Assembly (NCBI GenBank): GCA_020629845.1
Contig: JAHDCQ010000004.1
Location: 1 to 57,181 of the forward strand
Origin: Saprospiraceae bacterium
GTDB taxonomy: Bacteria > Bacteroidota > Bacteroidia > Chitinophagales > Saprospiraceae
Direction: 5' to 3'
Length of the DNA stretch: 57,181 bases
How positions within the stretch are numbered: the stretch's first letter is position 1; every line of letters starts with the position of its first letter. Below the pieces are notes generated by a model. It did no database searches. It worked only from the letters and a program-made list of their open reading frames with translations, and was not told the DNA's origin. Positions 1 to 8,000 of this stretch are shown here, piece after piece. The translations under genes and the position numbers were made by a program.

Positions 1-97
1 CTTGTTCTTTTGCCTGTGCTACGGCTTCCAGCATTTTGCTGACATTTCCTTCAAAGTTGCCGACATGTGCGTCGAGTTGTGCTATTGCGATTTTCAT
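1..97 (-). CDS. nadE: NAD+ synthase (glutamine-hydrolysing), N-terminal fragment
   Basis: The gene starts with ATG at 97 on the minus strand and runs off the left edge, so only the first 32 residues are visible. They begin MKIAIAQLDAHVGNFEGN, the usual opening of the nitrilase-like glutaminase domain of glutamine-dependent NAD+ synthase, with the first beta strand (KIAIAQL) followed by VGNFEGN. In that family the domain releases ammonia from glutamine for amidation of deamido-NAD. Other nitrilase-superfamily amidases start in a similar way, and the NAD synthase domain itself is outside the window, so the call rests on a short stretch. Confidence 0.65.
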   Translation of the reverse strand, partial: MKIAIAQLDAHVGNFEGNVSKMLEAVAQAKEQ

Positions 98-103
98 TAT
101 TTT

Positions 104-135
104 CAGATGTTAGATTGACAGATGTGAGATGTGAG
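104..135. repeat. GAGATGTGAGA-type word repeat
   Basis: A short run of degenerate copies of a GATGTGAGA word lies between the nadE start and the end of the SH3 gene. The same word recurs at 4026-4060 and 24256-24315 and in complement at 4628-4668 and 10848-10886. No function is evident. Confidence 0.5.
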
Positions 136-140
136 ACTTT

Positions 141-860
141 TTAGCAGGAGCAGTCAATTTCTATCTTTACGAAGTTTCTCATTTGCCTTAATCTATAAGA
201 ACACTGTTGATGTGCTGTAAAAATTATTTCGTTTGTATTAATTTTAGATAAATTTGGCTCGCTATAATTATTATCCCAGGCATCGTGGAAAAGTATCATT
301 ACTTCTTCTAAGGAAAAATTAGGTAGATAGAAAATCTCAGTTGACCAAACACCCCCTGATTCAGCGTAACACATAATGCCATTTTCGTATATCCTATTCA
401 TAACGTGGCGGAGAACTTCCCCATCTCCTAAATCACTATTGGCATAAATAGTATCGTTTAATAGAACTTTGAGATTTAAGCTAGATTTTATGTTTTTAGT
501 TTGGAAAGGTCTCAACTTTAGAAAATACTGATCAATCACATAGCCTTCTTCACCATTTCCCATTTTCACCTTCACCCAATTTCCATCAAAATAAAGTGGT
601 TTTGTATCATTTATTTTAGATGATTCTACCTTTGTAATTGCCGCAAGCTTATAGGTCTTATCCGTCTTTTCTAAGACCGTAATTTTATCCCCAAAATCCA
701 CCTTCATCAACACCTCAAAATTCGTACCTGCGCCTGTGCGTACATTTAAGCCACTTTTTGCCCATACATAAAGTTCGTCGCCTACTTTGTAGTTGTCGGC
801 AGCAAAGGTGAAACTTGCTAAAAATGTTAAGCAAAGTGTGCTAAAAACGATTCTGTTCAT
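141..860 (-). CDS. Exported protein with bacterial SH3 domain
   Basis: This is a 239-aa exported protein. I chose the start at 860 rather than the longer frame to 911 because MNRIVFSTLCLTFLASFTFA is a clear signal peptide, with cleavage after FA, and is preceded by AAAAGGAAC. Residues of about 25-115 form a bacterial SH3 domain, with the typical stretch GLNVRTGAGTNFEVLMKV and a later GNWVKVK segment before GEEGYVIDQYF. The C-terminal half (about 120-239) is not recognised and ends in a Cys-rich CSC. SH3b domains usually bind peptidoglycan or other cell-envelope ligands, so an envelope role is inferred. The transcript probably begins near 1023 and carries two hairpins in its leader. Confidence 0.7.
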   Translation of the reverse strand: MNRIVFSTLCLTFLASFTFAADNYKVGDELYVWAKSGLNVRTGAGTNFEVLMKVDFGDKITVLEKTDKTYKLAAITKVESSKINDTKPLYFDGNWVKVKMGNGEEGYVIDQYFLKLRPFQTKNIKSSLNLKVLLNDTIYANSDLGDGEVLRHVMNRIYENGIMCYAESGGVWSTEIFYLPNFSLEEVMILFHDAWDNNYSEPNLSKINTNEIIFTAHQQCSYRLRQMRNFVKIEIDCSC

Positions 861-924
861 GTTCCTTTTCGAGTTTATAAGAAAATAAAGTGTGTGTAAT
901 GAATAGCACAATTGTTGAACTACG

Positions 925-999
925 ATTTATCTGCCAATTTCCCATTGGCGGATAAATTCTAAGCAAAATTTATCGGCTTATGGGAAAAAAGCCGATAAA
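925..999. other. Two tandem hairpins in a divergent intergenic region
   Basis: Two adjacent stem-loops are visible. The first pairs 925-937 with 945-957 (13 bp with one wobble, loop 7). The second pairs 969-979 with 989-999 (11 bp perfect, loop 9). They lie between two divergently transcribed genes, so they are not simple 3' terminators. They would fall in the 5' leader of the SH3 gene if its promoter is at 1030-1037. Confidence 0.6.
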
Positions 1000-1029
1000 A
1001 AGTGCAATTTGTTACACACACACAAAGAA

Positions 1030-1037
1030 CAAATGTA
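1030..1037 (-). promoter_or_regulatory. Candidate -7 box for the SH3-domain gene
   Basis: On the minus strand this reads TACATTTG, a perfect match to the Bacteroidota -7 consensus TAnnTTTG. It lies about 170 nt upstream of the SH3 gene start. No good -33 box is evident. Confidence 0.4.
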
Positions 1038-1061
1038 AATGACTTTTAGATTTATTTCCAG

Positions 1062-1069
1062 TATATTTG
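1062..1069 (+). promoter_or_regulatory. Candidate -7 box for the Uma2 gene
   Basis: The sequence TATATTTG matches the TAnnTTTG consensus and ends 16 nt before the ATG at 1086. It predicts a very short 5' leader of about 10 nt. The -33 position is weak. Confidence 0.5.
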
Positions 1070-1085
1070 TAGGAAACGACAAGCT

Positions 1086-1697
1086 ATGGTCATTACACAA
1101 AAAACAGCGGCGGAAACTTTGCATTCTATCAGCAGCTACTTGGAGGCGGAGGATAAGGCAGAGGTACGCCATGAGTTTAACAACGGAAAAATCGAAGAAA
1201 TGGCAGGCGGAAAAGTAAAACATAATCGAGTAAAAGGGCGCGTTTATTCAAAATTGGATGTTGCATTAGATGTGCCGAATATCACGCATGTACCACTCAA
1301 TAGCGACACCAAAGTCCGCATCGAAAAAGTAAACCGTTTTGTCTATCCTGACATCACGGTTTCGGATGGCAAATCTGAATACTATGAAACACCCGAAGGC
1401 AAAACACGCGAAGATATCATCACCAATCCGCTACTGATTGTCGAAGTGCTCTCAGATGCTACACGCGGACACGACAAGGGGGAGAAATTCGAGCAGTACG
1501 CCAGCATTTCCACGTTTCGGGAGTATATTTTGATAGAACCTGAACAATGTTGGATAAAAAGCTATTTCCTGCAAGAACCTGAAAGTGATCTTTGGAAAAT
1601 CACGACGCTTACGGATATGGATGCCATGCTACCTTTGCGTAGCTTGAATATGGAATTGAGTGTGCAGGAAATTTATGCGGTTTTGGAGAAGTTGTAG
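1086..1697 (+). CDS. Uma2 family (DUF820) putative restriction-endonuclease-like protein
   Basis: This 203-aa protein has the standard length and order of the Uma2/DUF820 family. It has an N-terminal helical segment, then RHEFNNGKIEEMAGGKVKHNRV, then FVYPDITVS, LLIVEVLSDATRGHDKGEKFEQYASI and FREYILIEP. The PD-(D/E)xK-like core is visible as PDI in FVYPDI, the EV of LIVEVLS, and the following K. The family has the restriction-endonuclease fold, but its biological role is mostly unknown. It stands alone, convergent with the BCCT gene and with its own promoter, and is not next to a methylase. Confidence 0.8.
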   Translation: MVITQKTAAETLHSISSYLEAEDKAEVRHEFNNGKIEEMAGGKVKHNRVKGRVYSKLDVALDVPNITHVPLNSDTKVRIEKVNRFVYPDITVSDGKSEYYETPEGKTREDIITNPLLIVEVLSDATRGHDKGEKFEQYASISTFREYILIEPEQCWIKSYFLQEPESDLWKITTLTDMDAMLPLRSLNMELSVQEIYAVLEKL

Positions 1698-1749
1698 TTT
1701 TATAATACGATGAAAAAAGCAAATTTTCTTATCAGCATTCCTAAGTTCA

Positions 1750-3273
1750 TTAACCCTCATTCTCCTCCGTCAAAATCCTCCAATTAAATACCAGTTTCAC
1801 CATACCTGCCGCTACTGCTAGTATCAAGAAAAGTGCAGGGAATCCACCCAGATTAGAAGCCATTTTAATGCCGTCAATACCTGCAAAAGCGACCATTACC
1901 CAAGCGACTATGCCTATCGTGCCGCCCCAAGCGAGTTTTATCCAAATAGAGGGTTCGGGCTGTTCAGGAGAAATACCGATGGAGCTCATGCCACCCATTG
2001 CAGAAGTATTAGAATCTGCAGCCGTGACGTAGGATAGGAAGGCTAAGACTAAGAAAAGAATACTTGTAAATTTCGCCAATGGAAAATACTCAAACAAGGC
2101 AAACATCACATTTTGTGGGCCACTCGCTTGCAATACGCCATTTAAATCTACCTCATTCGTTACGAAATCCATATGGATAGCGGTGCTGCTGAATACCATC
2201 ATCCAAAATACGCTAAACAAGGAGGTGTAGATTAAATTGGTATTCAGAAATTCTCGTACGGTATAGCCTACTGCCAATCGCCCTAGAAAGAGCGCGCTCA
2301 CAGGAGCCCAAGCCATCCAAACTGCCCAATAGAAGACTGTCCAACTATTCGCCCAAGCCGTATCGCCACCACCAGGGGATACGCTGCGTGGCAAAAATGT
2401 CCAGATATATTCGCCTACGGCTTGCAATCCAAATTTGAAAATGAACCAAGTAGGGCCAAAGACAAGGATAAAGCCACAAAAGGCGATTAATACCTTTAAA
2501 TTCAAATCCGAAAGCACCCGAATCCCTTTCATCAAGCCACTAATAGCTGAAAGCACAAAGGTGATTACAATAGTCAAGGCAATTAGGCCTAGCACTAGAG
2601 GTGTTTGCGTTATACCAAAAAGCGTATCTAAGCCGCCTGCAATCATCAGTATTCCCGTACCAAGCGAAGCCGCCATGCCCGCCACTAAGCTATATAAGCA
2701 AATGGCATCTACCACATCACCGACGCGCCCATGTGCGCGCGTACCAATAAGCGGATAGAGCAAGGCACTTAAACTAAAGGGTTGCTTAAGATTGTAGTAT
2801 GCCAATGCGAAGGTCAATGAAGCTAAAGCATACATCGCATAAGGCGTAAATGTCCAGTGCATAAACATGGTGGAGACTGCAAAACGAGCCGCTTCGGGTG
2901 TATTGCCTTCAAATCCCATACCCGTAGGCGGCTGATAGAGGTGATACATCGGTTCGGCAGAACCCCAGAATAGAATCCCGACCGCAGTAGTGGTGCAAAG
3001 TGTAATAGACATCCATCGCCAACGGCTAAGAATGGGTTGTGCATTTTTGCCGCCAATGCGAATCTTAGCAAGTGGCGAAAAATAAACTATCGCACAAATA
3101 ATGATAAAGAGCAACATGCTCCAATTGAACAGCCAACCGAAATTTTCTAAGACGAGATTATTGAGATGCGTGACATACTCCAAGAAGGATTCGGGATAAA
3201 AAAAACTATAAATAGAAGAACCAAGAAGAACTAAAAAAGGCGGCCAAAAGACCTGATGTTTGAGTTGAGACAT
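1750..3273 (-). CDS. BCCT family betaine/carnitine/choline transporter
   Basis: This 507-aa integral membrane protein with about 12 hydrophobic segments carries BCCT signatures. They include VGILFWGSAEPMYHLYQPP in the substrate region (residues of about 95-115) and the Trp-rich stretch VFYWAVWMAWAPVSALFLGR (about 310-330) followed by TVREF. Members take up quaternary ammonium compounds with Na+ or H+ coupling. No long osmosensing N- or C-terminal tail is present. The start at 3273 directly follows a perfect 13-bp hairpin that contains the likely ribosome-binding bases. The gene lies 67 nt downstream of the LolA-like gene on the same strand. Confidence 0.88.
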   Translation of the reverse strand: MSQLKHQVFWPPFLVLLGSSIYSFFYPESFLEYVTHLNNLVLENFGWLFNWSMLLFIIICAIVYFSPLAKIRIGGKNAQPILSRWRWMSITLCTTTAVGILFWGSAEPMYHLYQPPTGMGFEGNTPEAARFAVSTMFMHWTFTPYAMYALASLTFALAYYNLKQPFSLSALLYPLIGTRAHGRVGDVVDAICLYSLVAGMAASLGTGILMIAGGLDTLFGITQTPLVLGLIALTIVITFVLSAISGLMKGIRVLSDLNLKVLIAFCGFILVFGPTWFIFKFGLQAVGEYIWTFLPRSVSPGGGDTAWANSWTVFYWAVWMAWAPVSALFLGRLAVGYTVREFLNTNLIYTSLFSVFWMMVFSSTAIHMDFVTNEVDLNGVLQASGPQNVMFALFEYFPLAKFTSILFLVLAFLSYVTAADSNTSAMGGMSSIGISPEQPEPSIWIKLAWGGTIGIVAWVMVAFAGIDGIKMASNLGGFPALFLILAVAAGMVKLVFNWRILTEENEG

Positions 3274-3277
3274 AGTG

Positions 3278-3311
3278 CTTGCGTTCCTTCATTTAATCGA
3301 AGGAACGCAAG
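3278..3311 (-). terminator. Perfect 13-bp stem-loop between lolA-like gene and BCCT start
   Basis: CTTGCGTTCCTTC at 3278-3290 pairs perfectly with 3299-3311 around an 8-nt loop. On the minus strand it follows the lolA-like stop at 3341 and ends 4 nt before the BCCT ATG, and it includes the AAGGA that would act as ribosome-binding site. There is no U tract. It is either a terminator/attenuator or a translational control hairpin. Confidence 0.55.
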
Positions 3312-3340
3312 GAAGGTAATTAAAATATCCGAATTTAATC

Positions 3341-4015
3341 TTAGTACCTCAAATCCTCGACATAAATATCGGGATGTTGACTAGTATTAAAGCTGAAATG
3401 ACTATTCGGGAAATTTTTGCCTGGAGTCCATTTATCAATACGCATGGTGTAGCGCGTGCCATCTGTGCTGAACACTTTGATACGTGCGATTTCATTTTTG
3501 CGCTTATCAACGGAAAGGCGCAGTTTCGAGTAATCCGAATTGCGATCAACAGGCTTAAATTCGATTTGCTCTATCAATTTATCGCCTTCTTTTACCTGAT
3601 TCATAAGTGCGTATATAAATTCCTCTTGCTCGTAAATTTGCATCAAATCCTTAGGCGATAGAAATTCACCACTCCCTTCTTCCACGTCCATTATTTGTAC
3701 TTCGTTCATATTCTTCAGGTGCATCCATACGGTCGTACCATCCGAAATAATAGTTTGGTCGCTCAAATCCAAGCGGTATTTATCGCCTGCTTGAGATAGG
3801 GTGCCTTTTTGCACTTCCTTAGGTTGTTCAGGAATTTCGATAATCAAGGAAAAAGCGGCTTCTACTGATTGTAAGCTTTCGTATTTGGTACGCAATTTAT
3901 CTAAAATTGCCTTTGCCTGCGGGTCAGAATCAGCGGCTTTGCTCATGGTATTTTGTTGGGCAAAACTTACTGTGCTAATCGCACATATGAGTAGAAAGAA
4001 CAGAAATTTCTTCAT
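3341..4015 (-). CDS. LolA-like outer-membrane lipoprotein carrier protein
   Basis: This 224-aa periplasmic protein is read from the ATG at 4015. The longer frame to 4072 runs through a repeat and lacks a signal peptide, whereas MKKFLFFLLICAISTVSFAQ is a typical one. After it come AKAILDKLRTKYESLQSVEAAFSLII (helix and first strand), KGTLSQAGDKYRLDLSDQTIISDGTTVW and a later SKLRLSVDKRKNEIARIKVF, the layout of the LolA/LolB half-barrel. The family carries lipoproteins from the inner to the outer membrane. Many Bacteroidota encode several LolA-like paralogues, so this may not be the essential one. Confidence 0.8.
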   Translation of the reverse strand: MKKFLFFLLICAISTVSFAQQNTMSKAADSDPQAKAILDKLRTKYESLQSVEAAFSLIIEIPEQPKEVQKGTLSQAGDKYRLDLSDQTIISDGTTVWMHLKNMNEVQIMDVEEGSGEFLSPKDLMQIYEQEEFIYALMNQVKEGDKLIEQIEFKPVDRNSDYSKLRLSVDKRKNEIARIKVFSTDGTRYTMRIDKWTPGKNFPNSHFSFNTSQHPDIYVEDLRY

Positions 4016-4025
4016 TATTTTATTT

Positions 4026-4060
4026 AGATTTGAGATACTAGATATGAGATGTGAGACCTC
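4026..4060. repeat. GAGATGTGAGA-type word repeat
   Basis: Degenerate copies of the word (A)GATTTGAGAT/GAGATGTGAGA lie immediately upstream of the lolA-like start. The complement of the same block appears about 600 nt away at 4628-4668, so the two can pair as a long interrupted palindrome. Confidence 0.5.
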
Positions 4061-4195
4061 AAAAACCAGCATATTTTAAATCAATTTCTCTTTAATGCTA
4101 ATAACGCATCATTTTTTTCATTATTGAAACCAAAAACTTAGCGATTGGTTAAAGTTTTGCTAAGACCTTTTTTATGTAATCGTCAAAATGTGGCG

Positions 4196-4226
4196 CAAAT
4201 GTAGCCCAAAGGTATAGCTTGCACAA
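4196..4226 (-). promoter_or_regulatory. Candidate promoter for the lolA-like gene
   Basis: On the minus strand a TTG near 4226 is followed after 20 nt by TACATTTG (4203-4196), close to the Bacteroidota arrangement of -33 and -7 boxes. It lies about 180 nt upstream of the ATG at 4015. Confidence 0.4.
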
Positions 4227-4365
4227 GAAGCGGTATAGAATACCAAGAATCCGTGATTTTTAGAAGTAAAATGTAGAACCTGAAAATTAGTTTTTTATAA
4301 ATTTAAATTAAATTAAATTGTTCATTTTCAGAGGATTAAAAATTAGAAAAACTTTAGCTAAAAAC

Positions 4366-4418
4366 CTAAAATACCCACATGGGGGTATGTTTTAGCACAA
4401 GGCTTTGAATTATATTTG
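4366..4418 (+). promoter_or_regulatory. Inverted repeat plus -7 box upstream of the giant surface-protein gene
   Basis: CTAAAATACCC (4366-4376) pairs with GGGTATGTTTTAG (4383-4395), apart from a 2-nt bulge, and lies 15 nt before TATATTTG (4411-4418), a consensus -7 box. It looks like an operator over a promoter. The nearest downstream gene starts 660 nt away. Confidence 0.35.
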
Positions 4419-4627
4419 TGGCATGAAGTAAGATTAGTGTGTCTTCATTAAAGTGAAAGTTCCAAGTCATTTATTGGAAATTTTTACACAAGGCATACTA
4501 AAGTATTTAAGATTATAAAGTAAGATTCGTTTACACAAAAGCAGCAAAAAGCAGCTTAAGTAAGTGCTTAGACAAAAACAAATTACTGATTTAATTTTTG
4601 TGAAAAAATGAACACGAATAACTTGGT

Positions 4628-4668
4628 GTCTCATATCTCACATCTTTAAATCTGTCTATCTACTTATT
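4628..4668. repeat. TCTCACATCTC-type word repeat
   Basis: This is the complementary copy of the 4026-4060 block, with TCTCATATCTCACATC and ATCTGTCTATC words. A related block of CTCATCACTCATA words follows at 5006-5043, just before the large surface-protein gene. Confidence 0.5.
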
Positions 4669-5077
4669 TACTAAAACTTAACTGTCCCATGACTCGATTT
4701 ATGTACACACGTACTTGTGCCATAGTGCGTTGTAGCAATGCACTATCTTCAATTTATTCAGCCCAATTTCATTTCAATCATTCCACCTTTTCGGACTAAC
4801 TAAAGATGTTCAGATTTTTGGATATTCAGTTATTTAGATAACAGTTGATACTGCTCTAAAAATAGCTACTGAAATATTAATCTGTCCATTAGAATGCCAG
4901 CGTCTTGAACGCTCGGTACATGAAACTATTTTGCATTAATCTAGGGTAGAATCGGGAACTTCATAATTGATTAGGAAAGATATGGTTGATGAAGATTAAC
5001 ATTAAAAATCTCATCACTCATACCTCATCACTCATATCTCTACCCAACCGATTTTAAGTATTTTAAACATAAGCGGA

Positions 5078-8000
5078 ATGAATCCTATGAATAAATGGAA
5101 AGCCTTGCTGTGCTTATGTATAGCAGCTTTCACTTGCAGTAGTGCCTTTGCACAAACCCAAACCTTCTTCACCGAAACGGGTACTAGCTCGACGGTGACT
5201 CAATGTGATGGACACATCTATGACGGCGGCGGCAACAACGCGCCTTATGCCGACAACGATGGACAAGCGTACACGGACATCCTAGTAGTTTGTCCTGATA
5301 ATCCTAGCTCGCAGTCCATCATGCTTACCTTTCAGACTTTCGATATTGCCTTTGGAGATAAACTCATGGCATTCGATGGTGATAACATTGATGCTCCGAT
5401 GTTTACGGCTGATTCGCCTTTGGCGGGATCAGGCTCAGGTGTTTCCGTAGCGGACTCGCCTGGTGGTGGTTGGGTGCAGTCGTCTTGTGAAAATATCACA
5501 GGCTGTATCACACTAAAATTCACTAGAAATGGAGACTATGTAAAAGGCGCAGGCTTCCGTGCGGAAGTACAATGTACGCCTAGAGAAAATACCTATTTAG
5601 ACTGCGGTAGAATCTTCGATTTCAATCGGGGTAGCAGCTATGTATCGGTAGCAGATTGTAGCTCAGGTACGCTTTATGTACCCATTCCAATTCCAGAATA
5701 TTTGATGTGCGATGAGTATGGCACATTTGAGATAAGTGGCTCTTGCGTAGAAGGCTTACCTAAAACCGTAGAAGGTACGGGTACAGGCACAATCGGCGCA
5801 GAATTTCCTATTGGCGAGCATTTTATAGTGTTCACCACTTTGCCTTATGGCGATAAGGAATGTGTAGCGCATATCACGGTTCTGACTCCACCTTTGGCTT
5901 GCAATGACAATATTAATGTGTCTTTAAGCAGCGAGTGTATCGTGACGATTACACCCGACTTGATTTTGGAAGATGTATGTGAGCCAGATTACATCACACG
6001 CCCAATTGATGGTGCATTGATTCCTGCTTTCGATTATGAAATCACAGTTGACGCAATGGGCGATGCTCAAGTAATAGGCACTACTGTGGAGGGCTATCCA
6101 TTAGTAGATTTTAGCAATGTAGCTTGTGGTACAGCTTTCGATGTAAATGTGAAACGCTACTACCTCAATGATGCCGATTGTGATGGCAATTACTTCGATG
6201 GATATGATTATGATGATACGCCCATCATGGATGAGTGTTGGGGACAAATCATCGTGGAAGATAAAGTAAAACCAGTCATTACGGCTGGTCCGCCCGCTTT
6301 AGCTATTCCTTGCTATGAAAATAATGGCATCTTAGATATTTTGAATGGCTTTTCGCCTAATGGAGAAGGCTTAGGCGGACAATTGTATTTGCCGCTATTA
6401 GATGCTACACTCAATATATCAGGCGCGCAAAGCCTGCAAGCAACAGAAAATTGTAAACTAGAATTTAGTGCTTCTGAATGGGAAGAAATGCCTATGGATT
6501 GCTCGGAAGAGCAGACCGTAACCGATTGGATGGGCAATACCTATGAAGCAGCCGTATTCGTAACCTATAAGCGCGATTTGCGTGCTAGTGACCGTTGTGG
6601 AAACGAGTCTATTTACACGCAAGAATTATTCGTGCTACAACCCGAATTTGTAGCTCCATTGCCAGAGATAGAAGTTTCATGTGACTTAGATATAGACCCA
6701 CACGCATTGCAAGCAGCTTGGTTCGATTGGTTGGCGGATGGTCGTCCAGCCAACGACCCAAGAGCTGCTTATGCCGCTTATTTACCGAATTTTGATAATA
6801 CATCTGTAACGGTAGTAGGTGGAAATCCTTTGACTAATGGCGACTATGAGGTAACTGATGCTTCAGGCGATGAAGTGCCAATTGATCTTTCGCACTCAGA
6901 CTGTGGCTACGCGATTGATTGGACGGATGGCGACCCTATTCCGACTTGCGGTGGTGGCTATAAGTTTTTCAGAGAATGGACGGTATATAACTGGTGTAAT
7001 GGCATAATTGAATTCAATGGTGCAATCCCGCAGATTATTAAGGTGAGTGATATTGACGCACCCGTTATTCTAGACAGTATTCCATACAACATCACCGATG
7101 TTACAGGAGAAGATTGCACAGGCAGTGTTACGTTCTATCCGCCAACTATCCGTGATGAATGTTCTAATGTAACTTCTTTCATCCAAATTGACACCGACAC
7201 GCGTGTATTCGATTCGTACGGTGTCACCTTCGATGATTTTACGATAGGTGAAGAGGTAGTTATTAAAATGACAGCTACCGATGCTTGCGGCAATTCTTCT
7301 AGCCGTACCGACACTGTGATGATAAAAGATATAGTGCCACCAACCACGATTTGCGAGCAAATTCGCACCGTAGCACTCAATAATGATTGTACAGTAGAAG
7401 TACCAGCGAGTAGCTTCGATGATGGTAGCTATGATAATTGTGGTGGAGTCATCTTTGAAGTAGCGCGTATGGATGCAGACAGCGATGGCGATGGCTTCCC
7501 AGAGGAAGAAGATTATGGCGATAGAGTAGCATTCTCGGCTTTCGATTTAGAAAATGGCTGCGGTGGTACTACTATGGTGGTCTTGCGCGTATCAGATACG
7601 TATGGCAATTCCAATATTTGCATGGTAGAAGTGATGCTACAAGACAAAATTCCGCCAAGCGTAGAAGATGTTTATACCGAAGTAGCTTGCGACGACTCTT
7701 TCATCAACACCCTTATTGATTTGGCTGCTTTGGAAACGGAAAGCGAACGTGCGGACGTACTGATAAACTTGTTGACTACACAACAAATCGGAGCGTTGAG
7801 TAGCGATGACAACTGCTCAACTGGCTCCGGTTTGGATGTAGAAATTATAACAACCGATTTTTCAGGTTTCGATGTGACCTGTAGAAATGGGGTATTAAAA
7901 TATTACTTCCATGTACTAGATAATTGTGGCAATCAATCTGCAACGCATCAAGGAACGATTATCGTGAACGAAGCGAATGATTGGTTCATTAACTTCCCTG

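Larger units (their letters stand above)
4016..5077. other. 1.06-kb intergenic region
   Basis: I find no convincing gene. The left part holds word repeats (4026-4060) and a minus-strand promoter for the lolA-like gene (4196-4226). The middle holds an inverted repeat (4366-4395) next to a plus-strand -7 box (4411-4418). The right part holds complement-orientation word repeats (4628-4668 and 5006-5043) and a 36-codon frame at 4689 that lacks support. If the -7 box drives the gene at 5078, its leader is about 650 nt. Confidence 0.6.

Noticed and set aside
978-1223. An 81-codon minus-strand frame across the Uma2 start
   Set aside because: It covers hairpins and a promoter region and is antisense to a recognised gene.
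4689-4799. A 36-codon frame in the 1-kb spacer
   Set aside because: It has no ribosome-binding site, and its composition and residues look random.
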